Origin: Tillandsia leiboldiana
Lineage: Eukaryota > Streptophyta > Magnoliopsida > Poales > Bromeliaceae
Direction: 5' to 3'
NCBI GenBank assembly: GCA_029204045.2
Contig: CM055072.1
Span: forward strand, 5,698,042-5,762,041
Length of the DNA stretch: 64,000 bases
In this document: one piece after another, positions 11,635-22,215 of the stretch
How the letters are laid out: every line of letters begins with the position of its first letter
Numbering within the stretch: the first letter of the stretch is position 1
Program-made: the position numbers and the translations under genes
The notes under the pieces: generated by a model
Databases searched by the model: none
What the model was told of the DNA's origin: nothing
What the model saw: the letters and a program-made list of their open reading frames with translations, nothing else

Positions 11635-14600
11635 TGTAATACTCGGGAATATTGTGTTAGTGTAAAGAGATTAAAGGTGAAATTTGAGTTGGTTTTGAAT
11701 TCAAAAGACCTATGTTGACCTATTTGGTCAATCGCCAGTGTGCAAGTTGCACTATTTACGAGACAAAGAGGCTATCTTCTAATCCGGACGTAATCTTGGA
11801 AATCCGAGATGACCGTTGTGATCGTCTCGTCGAACTGAGCGAAATTCATATTCAGCACTTTTCAATCTGACGGTCGGATCTTCCAGAAATCAGTGAAGAA
11901 GCGGGCGAGTGTCGCGACCAGTGTATCAGTGGTCTGCGCACAGGGTCACTTAAGTGAATTACTGTAGATGAACAGTAACCCCAATTTCGGGATTCCTTTG
12001 AGTGAAACGCTGACCAATTCACTGTTCGGATTCCGAACATAGTGATCCAGGTAGTCGTTTTGATCAGTTTCGACCATCTGGACGCAATGGTGTTGACGGA
12101 ATTTCTGTGTGACGGCCCTAAAATCTCGAAAAGCGTGATAAACTGTATTTCGGTACAGTATTGATGGACCGAGAATTTATCCGGGCATTTTCGTCGAAAA
12201 ACAAAAATCGCTACCTGATAGGTTTCGCCGAGCCGGACGTCGTGGCGAAGTCCATTTTTCGACTTGACGATAAAAATGCTCCGAAAAGCGTGCAAACCCT
12301 TGGAGAGGGACCTAAATGCGATAGCTAGCTACTGTGATGGACTGGGCACAAAATAGCGAAGTTTGAGGGACTAAAATGCACTTTGCAACGTACACTATTT
12401 ATATGGTTATTTACGGGTTAGGTTTTCCTTAATCACTAAAAGGCCCGTAGACTAAGCCCCCAGCCGCCAGCCTCAACCGCACCCTCTCCCTCTGCCGCAT
12501 TCCTCGGTGGTAGCACACCGACCGCCACCTTCCCGTCGCCGGAGCAGCCAAGGGAAGCCATGCAAGAGATGGGTTTTCACGGGTTGTGAGTTGAGTGGCA
12601 TCTGGAAGGTTGCAGTGGGCTCAAGCTTCAACCGAAGTGATCCTCTGTGAAGTCATAACCGAGCCGAGAGCTTTCCGACGTCGGGCGCCGCCGTGAGCCG
12701 CCGCGGAGGCGATCTTCTTCCTCCATCTTTTCCGGTGAGGTAAGAAGATGGAACAAAGTTGTTTTAAATAGCTTAAGAGTATGTCTAGAATGTTCCTGAA
12801 GTTGAGATGATCTTTTCTGTGAAGCCCGAGCCGTCGCCGTACCTCCGGTTGCCGACGGGAGAACCCTGTCGCCGGAAACCTCGTTTTCGGCCGATCTTGA
12901 GCGCGGGGTTTGTCCGGCCGTTGAAATCGTGATCGGAACCGTTGATTCTCTTCTCCTCATCGACTGCAACTTACCTTCAAAGTTTGAGGAGGATCGGGTG
13001 AGGATCGGACCCGATCGGACGTGCCCTAGATCCGGTCTTCTTCCCCCATTGGCTGATCTTCGCCGCCCGGCGCCGCCGCTCACCCACGCCGCCGGCCGTC
13101 GCCACCAGAAGCTTCCTGGCACCGAGTGGGACATTCTGGTCCAGGTTGCGCCGGCCCAGAGGCACCCGACCGGATTCTGCCATTAGAGCACTAGTATTCC
13201 GGCGAACTTGTTTTTCGGCGATCCCGGGGCTTCGCGCGGTGGGAAAACGACTCAGGTATGTTCTTAAGGGTAGGTTGGATCTTCCCATCCCTTTGCATGC
13301 AAACTTGAACGTGGGGTTTTTGGCCACTGCTGTTGCACCATAGATGCAACCGGAGCTCGAGCACCGGCCGCCGCCGCTGCTCCTGGTCGCCGGCCAACCA
13401 CTCAGGTGAGTCCTAAATACCCTTTTGATTGTTTCTATCTAGTTGGTTTGACCTGAGAACCCCTGGAAGCTAAGTTGTTCCAACCTCGTAGTATGGTGTG
13501 TTGTTAGGCATTTTTCCCGGCCAGCCGCCGCCTCCGGCCGCCGCCGCCGTGCCTGGCTTGGTCCGAACCTCTTCTGGGAACACCCTTGCACTGATGCTTG
13601 CCTCTGTTGGCCTTGTGTTTTAGGTTTGGTTCAACTTGTGCAAACCGAGCTTGGTGTAATTGAGTGGTGTAGCTCCGGCCAACTTCCCGGCCACTCTCCG
13701 GCAAGCCACAGGTGAGCATAACTGTGCTCTGTCCTCACTAAGTGCCACGCTTCAGTTAGCTTCCAATTTGATCAAGTATATAAACAGTTGTAGCAAAGTG
13801 GTGTTTTGGTCCCTAAGTAATTATGGGCCAACTTTGTGTACGGGCCTCTTGTCGGCCCAAGCCCGTGAGCACGGGTTCCGTCTCGTCGAACCAGACGCGC
13901 TGAAATTTACGGCGCTATCTTTGGATTCCTGGTTTGGAAGAACGGATCAAAACAACGGTTAAAATGGGTGTATTTATAGCAATAATTCAATAGAGGAATT
14001 TGTGTTTTGGTCCCAGTCTGCCCACACATCAAAATTATGATGTGTAGGGACAGCTGGTGGTGGACGATATTTGGGTGTTTTTAGAACGTTGGCGGGTCAT
14101 GATTGGAGGTTCAATGGATTTTCGGGAACTTCGGTTTAAGCCTAGTTTCGCCTAAGTTCCCCGTATTAACGACATGTTAGTTTAGTGTTGTCGGGATGGA
14201 TTTGAGTGAGTCTAGTCCTGACTACAGTTTCTATTCAGGGCCCAACTGTTCAGCACCAGCCGCCCAGTAGTCTAGTGAGAACTCGGGATCAGCCTACATT
14301 CAGGTGGGTTTTTTATTCTTAAGTCTTAACATTTAATTCTATCATGTTGGACGGGGTCAACCTTATGTGTACTTGGGTTAAACATGGTAGGGAGGCATCA
14401 ATTATTCGTTATGGCTTTACGGTTCTTATGATTGGATATGCGTATTGTTTCATGTGGCTCTCATGCATGGATAGGTGTATGTAGTGAATATATATATTGT
14501 TTCATATGGTTCTCATGCACGGATATGTATATGTTATTTCATACGGTTCTCATACATTTATATATATATATGGTTCACGATTACTATGCTCGGCTGCAAC

Positions 14601-15750
14601 ACGCGCACCCGCGGTTTGGCCACCGCAAAGGGTGTGCTTTTCCGGAAAAGTGGTCCATGACCCGTGTATACCCACAGGACGGCGTGGGGCCTCTTTAGTC
14701 GTGGGGCATGTATGCGCCAAGGTGTGAGCGGTGCGACCCGTCGGTTTAGTTGTCCGACGTGGGAGCGGTGCGACCCATTCGGTTTAGTTGTCCGACTTGG
14801 GCGCGGTGCGATTCGTCGGTTTAGTTGTCCGACGGGATCGGGTATTGCAGGTTTACAGGTGTTTGATTCTACTTTTCCCTTGCGGGGAGGGTGGTTGCTC
14901 CGGATAGACTACGGTTGGACGTTTTCTTTACCTGCTTTATTATTATCTTTTATGACTAGTCGCTGACTTCCCACTTTGCGATAGGGTCCTACAGGGGGGA
15001 GAGTTAGGCGACGGTGAGGCCACGGCTAGAGGTGTTGGGTCTCAGGAGACCGGAACAGTATTTACTCTTTACTTTCGCATTCCATTTATTATTTGTAGAC
15101 TGTGGATGGTTCTCGATACCCTCGTGGGGTCGGTGTGGATGTTGGTACGGTGACAATTGGATTGTCTATCCCTCTTTATATTTCTGTGGGCCGCTTTGGA
15201 AAATAAAATAGCAAACAAAGGAACGGATTGCGAAAACTATTATTTCAAAACCTAAGTGTCGTGTGGGCACTATTTTCAAAACCCTGGGTTTATGTTGCTT
15301 TTGCGAAAGTGGATTTCAAAACCTAAGTGTCGTGTGGGCACTGTCTTCAAAACCCTGAGTTTATGTTGCTTTCAAAAACGGTTTTCAAAACATGGGTGCC
15401 GGGTGGGCGCCGTTTCTACAACCGTGGGTTTTATCCTTTCAAACTAATCGGCCGTGAGTAAATTCAGTATATTGGGAATGGTTGTATGAAGTGGATTGTT
15501 GTGATTGAATGTTTCCTCATTATTGAACATTGTACAAACCGCGACGCCGTGCATATACAGGGGAGACTCTGTCCGTTTGTAGAGTGAACCTGTATATGCG
15601 GCGGGTCTGGGCACGTGCCGGGGAAGAGGGGTTCTTTTAAAAAAAAAAAAAAGAAAAGAAAAGAAAACCAAAAAAAAAAAAAAATTTACACGTCAAATAT
15701 TCAACTCTTATGATTCGTTTCCGCTAAAACAAAACCCCCGGGGCGTGACA
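11635..15750 (+). repeat. LARD 1 LTR copy 3 (complete)
   Basis: A 4116-base LTR from TGTAATACTCGGG to GGGGCGTGACA. A TATA-like box is at 12395-12404, the first leader donor at 12740 with acceptor near 12824, and the hairpins are conserved as in copy 1. The next bases, CTTAC, should be the right copy of the target-site duplication; the left copy is outside the window. Part of its U3 (about 11900-12130) is closer to the LARD 2 LTR than copy 2 is, so copy 2 has the less faithful sequence there. Confidence 0.85.
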
Positions 15751-18164
15751 CTTACTCGGCACGTGCACAGACCCGCCGTGTGCACAAGGTACCCCCCGGT
15801 ACATACAAGGCGTCTACAACAACAAAGTGGAAAGGAAGCAATAGACACATCCTACTAGTAATCAGAGCACAACTAAACTATGCACAAAAGAGAAGAGTAG
15901 ATAACAACTATCATACAAGAAGTTAAAATCCAATATACAAAAGTAGTCCTCTCAAATACAACCTATCAAAATACATTTGTGGTCTTTATAACAAAAAAAA
16001 TACACCAACACCTCTCTCACAAAAATAAAAGAAAAGGTGCCTTGTAACCACCTCGAGTGGTGCGACAGGGACAAGCTAGCTATGCGATAGCCCCTTGCCA
16101 CGGTCTCGAGCCCCTCCCGCTGCGGAGGGCTCTGAAAAACAACAACCCAAATGGGGTGAGAACTATTAGTCAATAGTTCCCAGTGGATAAGCCGCCGAGA
16201 GAAGCGAAATACACCACTAGGTCAACTGAGCCAAAAGATAGTATAATTGCTGAAATGAAATGCTGACAATAAACAACTGAAGTAAAGTAAAGTACTCTAC
16301 TACTATCATGCCTCTATGCTCATGTACAAAGTGATAATGATATGAATCTATCATGCTATCATAATGTCCAACTACAATAAGTAGTATCATCTATGTGATG
16401 TCCGATGTCAAGTTTGCTATCATGTATGTCCAACTATCATAAATGAATCATCTATGTGATATTCAATGTCAAGTTTAGTTAACTTTAATCATTTTCTCTT
16501 GAAGACTTTCTTTGAGTCTAAGCTTGAGCCACGCCTCATGGTCCCGTGGTGGCACCCCCCCACGGAGCTATGCCAAACCAGCGGCGTCCCAATCGGCAAC
16601 CAATCCCGCACGGCGATCATGATGTCGCAAATGGCCAACTCCGGAGTGCCGGCTTGGAGGGAGCGACCCTACCAAGCATGTGCGAATGAGCACAAACGGC
16701 AAACAAGCAAGTCTCGATCATTGTGTCTAAAACACGGAATAGCAATCATCGTGTCTAAAACATGGAATAGAATCACCGACCTTTAGGTCGGGGTATAGTA
16801 TCTCAAGTGTCAATGTTTTATATACAATATTAACATTATCTTGCATAATGAAAGAGTAAAACATTTACAAGTTGTCCTCATGTCTCAAACATGGAATCTA
16901 ACTATTTCATCTTGATTGTACAAGTTTAGAAGTTTTCTACTTGTATCTCACTACACTAGATGGCACTAATGTCATAATGTCCATTTATACATGATCATGT
17001 ACTTAACATGTCCCAATAATTCTATAACAGGTATAGTTATTCTCTATTCATATCCAAAAGCTTAAGTTCACGAAAATTCCTATTCAATCCCCCCTTAAAG
17101 TGCCCATGCACCTACAATGTTTACCTCTACTACATAGAGTATGAAATTTTCTACACATGAAGGGGTTCAAATGTTTGATCATAAATCATGATAAATCAAA
17201 CGATGCAAATTTAATATAACAATGATGCCCTAAAAGTCTATAGAAGACATAGGGGGAGTTCACCCATTTCGGTGAGGTCAAACCCACCGGATAGTTGCCA
17301 AATCCTTATGAAGGATCCCTACCAAGATGCCCACACTTCTTCTTATGCCCTAGGAGAAGCTTCCAAAGGGTTAAAACATCACAAAAACCCAATCACAAAA
17401 TTTCCTAAAAATCATAAGGAAAATTCTTGCTAGATCTTGAAATCCAAACAAGAAAAGCTTCAAAACCAACCTACAAGAGTGCTCTACACCCATCAATTCC
17501 ACCCCAAAAGCTAGAAATAAAAAAGCCCCAAATAAATTCTAGTTTTCCAAAAACTAGGTTTTCCTACAAAGATCCCAAAAGAAAAGGGAAAATAAGTGTT
17601 TCAAACCTTTTAAGCTCAAATCCCACCTTGGAAATGCAAAGGATAGGAACTAGACCTCCAAACTTCCTTCTCCTTCAAGCTCTTGCCTTCCTTCAAGCTC
17701 TTGTAGCAAGCTTCAATGGTGGAGAAGAGAAGGTTGAAGAAGAACCCAAGTAGAGAGATGTGTTGGAGAAGGAAATCAAAGAAGAGCTCTCCCTCTCTCT
17801 CTCTCTAACACTCTCTCTTGCACTCTCCAAATGAGAGGAAAAGAGAGGATAAAGAGGGTTAAAAATCCAAATGAAACAAAATCCCCAAAGCCCCCTGCAA
17901 GAAATGTAATTACATTTCTTACTGGGCTGTCCAGATCAAAACGGTCCGGACTGACACAAAACGGTCTGGACCCCGAAGGTGGAATTTCCAGATTTGCGCG
18001 GACAGTCCGGATTGTCACCAGATGGTCCGGACCCCGAAGCCAAAAACCTCAAAATTTCTGATTTTTCAAAAATTTTCGATTTGCGCCCAAACTCTCCGAA
18101 AACCTTCTAGAACCTTCCGGAAGCTTACTAAAACATCCAAAGGGTATCATTCAAACCCTTCACA
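15751..18164 (-). repeat. LTR A: antisense gypsy-type LTR fragment
   Basis: Read on the minus strand this starts TGTGAAGGGTTTGAATG (18164 downwards) and runs into the LARD 1 insertion at 15750. Its inner part shares the GTGAGAACTA and AGTGGGTA-like segments (about 16150-16210) with the antisense LTRs at 34445, 40309 and 61815, so it is a distant member of the same LTR group. No gene is seen. It contains a (CT)n stretch near 17788-17810, a 22-base palindrome at 17899-17920 and GGTCCGGAC-type sites at 17941-18035. The LTR itself broke the 5' LTR of element D. Confidence 0.6.
17899..18035 (-). promoter_or_regulatory. Palindrome cluster in LTR A U3
   Basis: A perfect 22-base palindrome (half site AAGAAATGTAA) at 17899-17920 is followed by four GGTCCGGAC-type palindromic sites at about 17942, 17962, 18004 and 18024, two of them followed by CCCCGAAG. 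They lie in the U3 part of the LTR, the usual place for transcription-factor sites. Function is inferred from position and symmetry only. Confidence 0.45.
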
Positions 18165-18490
18165 CACTAGAACTTCTCAATTTGCTAAAGTTCAGTGTAC
18201 TATATTAAGTGTAGGCTTAATGGGTGAGTTATGTACGTGAGCCTATAAATAGTGGGGTTGGCTAAGGCCAAAGAACAAGAGAGACTTGTATCTTATAGTT
18301 GCTATTTTCCATATAAAAAGAGTACGTAGTGAACCTCTACTCTTTTCACTTTTCTCTATTCTCTATTTTTGCACTTAGTCGTAGGGCAAGAAGGTCCGGG
18401 CTAACAAACGGAGAGCAAGGCTTGCCCTCTTCGAGCAGGAAGGCGGGCGCCGCACGAGCTTTTGCTAGGCGAAAAGCTTAAGTTTGTGAT
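18165..18490 (+). repeat. Element D 5' LTR remnant
   Basis: This carries a TATA box (CTATAAATAG, about 18242-18251), a pyrimidine-rich leader and a typical LTR 3' end just before a primer-binding site. The upstream part was lost to or separated by LTR A. The exact LTR end is unclear because the expected terminal CA is not obvious. It drives the plus-strand gag-pol of element D. No second copy of this LTR is visible in the window. Confidence 0.6.
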
Positions 18491-18493
18491 AGT

Positions 18494-18506
18494 TGGTATC
18501 AGAGCC
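18494..18506 (+). promoter_or_regulatory. Primer-binding site of element D
   Basis: TGGTATCAGAGCC is complementary to the 3' end of initiator-methionine tRNA, placed just after the LTR end and 18 bases before the gag ATG at 18524. Confidence 0.9.
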
Positions 18507-18523
18507 GGTTCGAGCTAGGAACT

Positions 18524-19193
18524 ATGTCAACATCAGATGCTGGCATCACCGATGTTGCGGCTGGACCTCCAAAGCAATCCAAGTGAGGCAAGAGCAAAGA
18601 GCTGCGGGCCATCACGTGGAAGGCCGCTCCTTTGGAGGACTGCCTCGCGTTGTTGGAAGATGTCGTGGCAAAAATGGGTGAACGATATTCTGATTTGGCT
18701 GAAACTTTTGGAATGTTTGTTGATGACATTCGCAGCATGGAGGAAAGCATTGCTACTGCTATGACATCCTTTTGCACCGAACTTCAAAAGCTTCAGGAAA
18801 CCATTACTCGTCGAGACGAGGAGCGAAAGACCATGATCGTGGATCTCGTTGCCCGGGTCGATGAGGTCGAGGGCCTCAAGTCACGGGTGACGATCCTTGA
18901 GAAAGCGGTGGGGCGTGGTCCTGAACCTCACAAGGAGTATGCTTCAAAGGTACGTGTCCCCAAGCCTCAATCTTTTAGGGGCAGGCGCAATGAAAAAGAG
19001 ATCGACAACTTCCTGTGGCACATGGAGCACTATATCAAGGCGTTACGACTAGATGAGGAGGATGAAAAAGTCCAGGTTGCATCCATGTACCTCACTGACG
19101 ATGCGATGCTGTGGTGGCGTCGGCGATCCGCAGAGGCCGAGAAGGGCCAATGTGAATTGAAGAATTGGGAGGACTTTGTGTGCGAGCTTAAGG
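18524..19193 (+). pseudogene. gag: Element D gag, 5' part (Ty3/gypsy chromovirus)
   Basis: The frame starts at ATG 18524 shortly after the primer-binding site, meets a TGA at 18584-18586, then stays open to the Sirevirus insertion at 19194. Downstream residues form a helical, coiled-coil-like stretch and then the Retrotrans_gag capsid segment with VPKPQSFRGRRNEKEIDNF and MLWWRRR, a style typical of Reina-type chromovirus Gag. The stop is best explained by CGA to TGA. Target-site duplication TAAGG (19189-19193 and 25577-25581) shows that the gene continues at 25582. Confidence 0.85.
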
Positions 19194-20564
19194 TGTAGAG
19201 TTATGAATCCCAAAGGACTAAATAGGTACTATCAAACAACTAGAGGGGGGGTGAATAGGTGTAATACTTAAAAACTCAATCTCAGTGCAAAATAAAAACC
19301 AATGCGGAAAATAAAAACAGCACACCGAGATATACGTGGAAACTCCAATCCAGGAGAAAAACCACTGGACCAACACGCAATAACAATCCACTAAGAATAG
19401 AAGAATAACAAGGTGATTACCGACTCCACGGACTCAAACCCCTCCTTCAGCTTCTTCGGACCTTGCGCTGACCGGTTGGATATCCACGCAATAACAATCC
19501 CTAAGAAAAGAAGAATAACAAGGTGATTACCGTCTCCACGGATTTAACCCCTCCTTCAATTTCTTGGACCTCGCGCTCCACCGTTTTGCCCGTCCACTGC
19601 TCACGTTCGAATCCACGAACGCACGCTTCGAATCCACGAAACGCCTTTAGCACACCGAATCCACGATGCCACGTCGAATCCACGACGCAAACTCAGTCGA
19701 TAAGAATATTGACTTCGATGGTGATCCTCTGCTTAGATTCTCATTGAGGAACCGTAGAAGAAATCTCTAAGCAAAGATTAGATCAATTCGACAAAAGATA
19801 TGTTCTTGAAAGAACCATCGAATTGACCTAAAAGAGGCTATGAAGAAGATCGATAAAAACCTAGCCTCTAGGGTTGCTCTCAAGTGTTTTATAAATTGAT
19901 CGGCCGTAGCTCCCACGTTTTTGAGAAACCCTAAGTGTCTATTTATAGTTTAGAAACCTTTGGAAAGAGATAAGAATCAAAAACTTACCTTATCTGGAAA
20001 TTTTCAGGACGGCGATCCGGATCGGATTTACTGCGATCCGGATCGTCGTAACGAGATTGACGATTCCAGAAAACCAAGGGTTCGGGATCCGGATCGCATT
20101 GCCCGATCCGGATCGTTCATACAAATCAGAAAACTTAACATTCGGGATCCGGATCGGAAATTGCATGGATCCGGATCGAAGTCTTGTATGAAGCAACAAC
20201 CTTCGGGATCCGGATCGTTGGCCCTGATCCGGATCCTGAACATGTCCGAACACCAGTTTTTGATTATTATGAAATTAAAAATTCTTCCAAGTGTTTCTAT
20301 ACTATAAGAAAGTATTCGGATCACCAAAATTATTTAGTTAACCATACCTGATCCTTTTGAATACTTTCTTCTTGAGATTGATGTAACTGATCCACAATTC
20401 TTCAACTTCAATCTTCAAGATTCAAGACACTGAGTGTCAACTTGAGCTCTTGTTGAATCTTCTCTAAGTCTTTGATTGCTGATTGACAATTTGATCCCTT
20501 TAAGACTCCGACTCAACTCACTGACTTGACTCACGAAATATGCCAATACCAAAATGCCGTAACA
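19194..20564 (-). repeat. Sirevirus copy 1, 3' LTR
   Basis: 1371 bases, TG...CA. In element sense: U3 with eight GATCCGGATC palindromes (20014-20235), TATA box CTATAAATAG at 19939-19948, then R/U5 with a roughly 110-base tandem duplication (about 19371-19590) and four CGAATCCACGA repeats (about 19608-19690). Confidence 0.92.
20014..20235 (-). promoter_or_regulatory. Paired GATCCGGATC palindromes in Sirevirus U3
   Basis: Eight exact copies of the 10-base palindrome start at 20014, 20035, 20086, 20105, 20146, 20168, 20207 and 20226. They form four pairs with 19-22 bases between the starts in a pair and 39-51 between pairs, so they approach whole helical turns. They lie 65-300 bases upstream of the TATA box on the minus strand. 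Repeated palindromic motifs in this position are known for Sireviruses; the factor binding these is unknown. All four Sirevirus LTRs in the window have the array. Confidence 0.8.
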
Positions 20565-22215
20565 ATCTCCCCCTTTGGCAATTTCGTGACAAAACCCAAA
20601 AATACATAAAAGCGCTCAAGTCACTTATCTTAAACCAAAAATCGAAATTCAATGTTATCACCAAAACATTGATTTTCTTTGCGTGAAAGATCCAATAAAT
20701 ACAAAATTACATTTGAACCAAACAGTCCTAGAACATACTCTATGACTTAGGACTTGGAGTCTTAAAGTGATGTAATTCCTGCAAAACAAAACTCCAAACA
20801 AAATCAAACGTCAGTCGTTAGAAATTAAAATCCTACATTTGATTCATCCTTTTGGTTCTTTTGTTTTTCCCAGCTCTTTCAACCTTTCTTTGTCTCCCCC
20901 TATCTTGAGCATCTCTAACATGTTCTCCATGTTCTTGAGCATCTATGTTCTCCCCCTTTGTGGTACGATCATCATTTTCCGTTCTCCCCCATTTTTCCAT
21001 TTTCGTTTCGTTTGTCCTCTCTTGATGATCTCATCTCCGTCATTTCTCTTCTCCCCCTTTTTGTCACAAATTGTCAAACAGTGAACATACTAGACAAAAG
21101 GAAATTACTAACAAAATTAGTTCATGGAGAAAGAGAGATAAAAGCTCAGTTCTGGTATATATAACAAAAATGCAGATTGCGTACCGGTACCAGAAAGCAA
21201 AAATTAAATAATTTCTTGAAACAAATCCAGATTTTAGAATCTTTTCAAATACCGATTTGTATTCCATCAAGAAATCAATTTAAGTGCTTTAAACAGTGAA
21301 TTCACACAGATGTCATTCAATCCAATTAATTTCACAAAATTAAAAAGATTTACTCCAAAATCATGAAAAATAAAGGTAAAACATTATAAACCGTTTTTCA
21401 TGTTATATTCATCAAACACAAGTCATCAAAAATAATCTTGAGATCCAAAGTCTATCAAGATGTAACGGATTTACAAAGATGACATACGGAGATTTCCAAA
21501 CGACATCAATCTTGAATTCTACCCTTTCAAATTGAGATAAGCACTAAAATACCTAAGGGTGGCTCTTTGAGCATCTTTCAACTATCCCACCTTATACCAA
21601 CCAGGAGATTGTTCAAAATATAAGAGTTTTGCATATAAATCTCCAAATGCTTCAACTAAAGATTTTCTCATAAAATACTATCAAGCATCCATAACATGTG
21701 GTAGCTTCACACACAAACCGGACGACCGGGGTGGCAGCTCTTTCCTACATGTGGTGGTAGTTTTCACACTCCTTTCGGATGTAACTCTTTCCACATCTTT
21801 TGCAAATCATTTCAATACCCTTGAAAGAATGCAATCTCTTACGTGAAAGAATTAAATCCCAAATTTTAGTCTATCGGTTGTCTCACGTTTATCACAATGA
21901 ATTCACACAACCGAGATAGATTAAGCATCTAAAGATCACACATGATTTCTAAAATTTGATGCTTATAAAATCAAAAACTCCTATAATGAAGTATCTTCAA
22001 GATTATGATTAAGGAGTAAAGTTGATAATCCAAATAAAATTAATTTGGAGTGAATAAAAGTGAAGCCCTTTTTATTCAATGCACTTGTTCAGTAAAAACC
22101 CTTTTGTTCAAAAACAAAGTATAAAAACGAAGAGCATTGAGAAACATGTAATGCAAAGATTAAGAAAAATATGAAAGGAAAACTAATCAAAGCATTACAT
22201 ACAGTCATAAGCTAT
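20565..22215 (-). other. Sirevirus copy 1 non-coding 3' region with repeated polypurine tracts
   Basis: No frame of note. On the minus strand this shows several GGGGGAG-centred purine tracts: next to the LTR at 20567-20577, and further inside near 20895, 20949, 20985 and 21049. Multiple polypurine tracts are a described Sirevirus feature and may prime plus-strand synthesis. An envelope-like gene, present in some Sireviruses, is not seen here. Confidence 0.8.

Larger units (their letters stand above)
1..15750 (+). mobile_element. LARD family 1: LTR-internal-LTR-internal-LTR array
   Basis: Three copies of one long LTR alternate with two copies of a 2.5 kb internal domain. LTR ends are recognised as TGTAATACTCGGG at the start and GGGGCGTGACA at the end; each end is followed eight bases later by a primer-binding site complementary to initiator-methionine tRNA, and each start is preceded by a gypsy-type GAGGACGAAACTTC segment and a purine stretch. 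No intact gag or pol frame is present, which is the definition of a large retrotransposon derivative (LARD). Unit spacing is 6634 and 6763 bases. The array ends in antisense LTR A; the upstream target-site copy lies outside the window. The double unit may be an assembly effect of the gap at 8901-9000. Confidence 0.85.

Noticed and set aside
19608..19690. Regular CGAATCCACGA repeats suggesting a CRISPR-like array
   Set aside because: Units are 11 bases with very short irregular spacers inside a plant LTR; copy number differs between LTR subfamilies. This is an LTR minisatellite.
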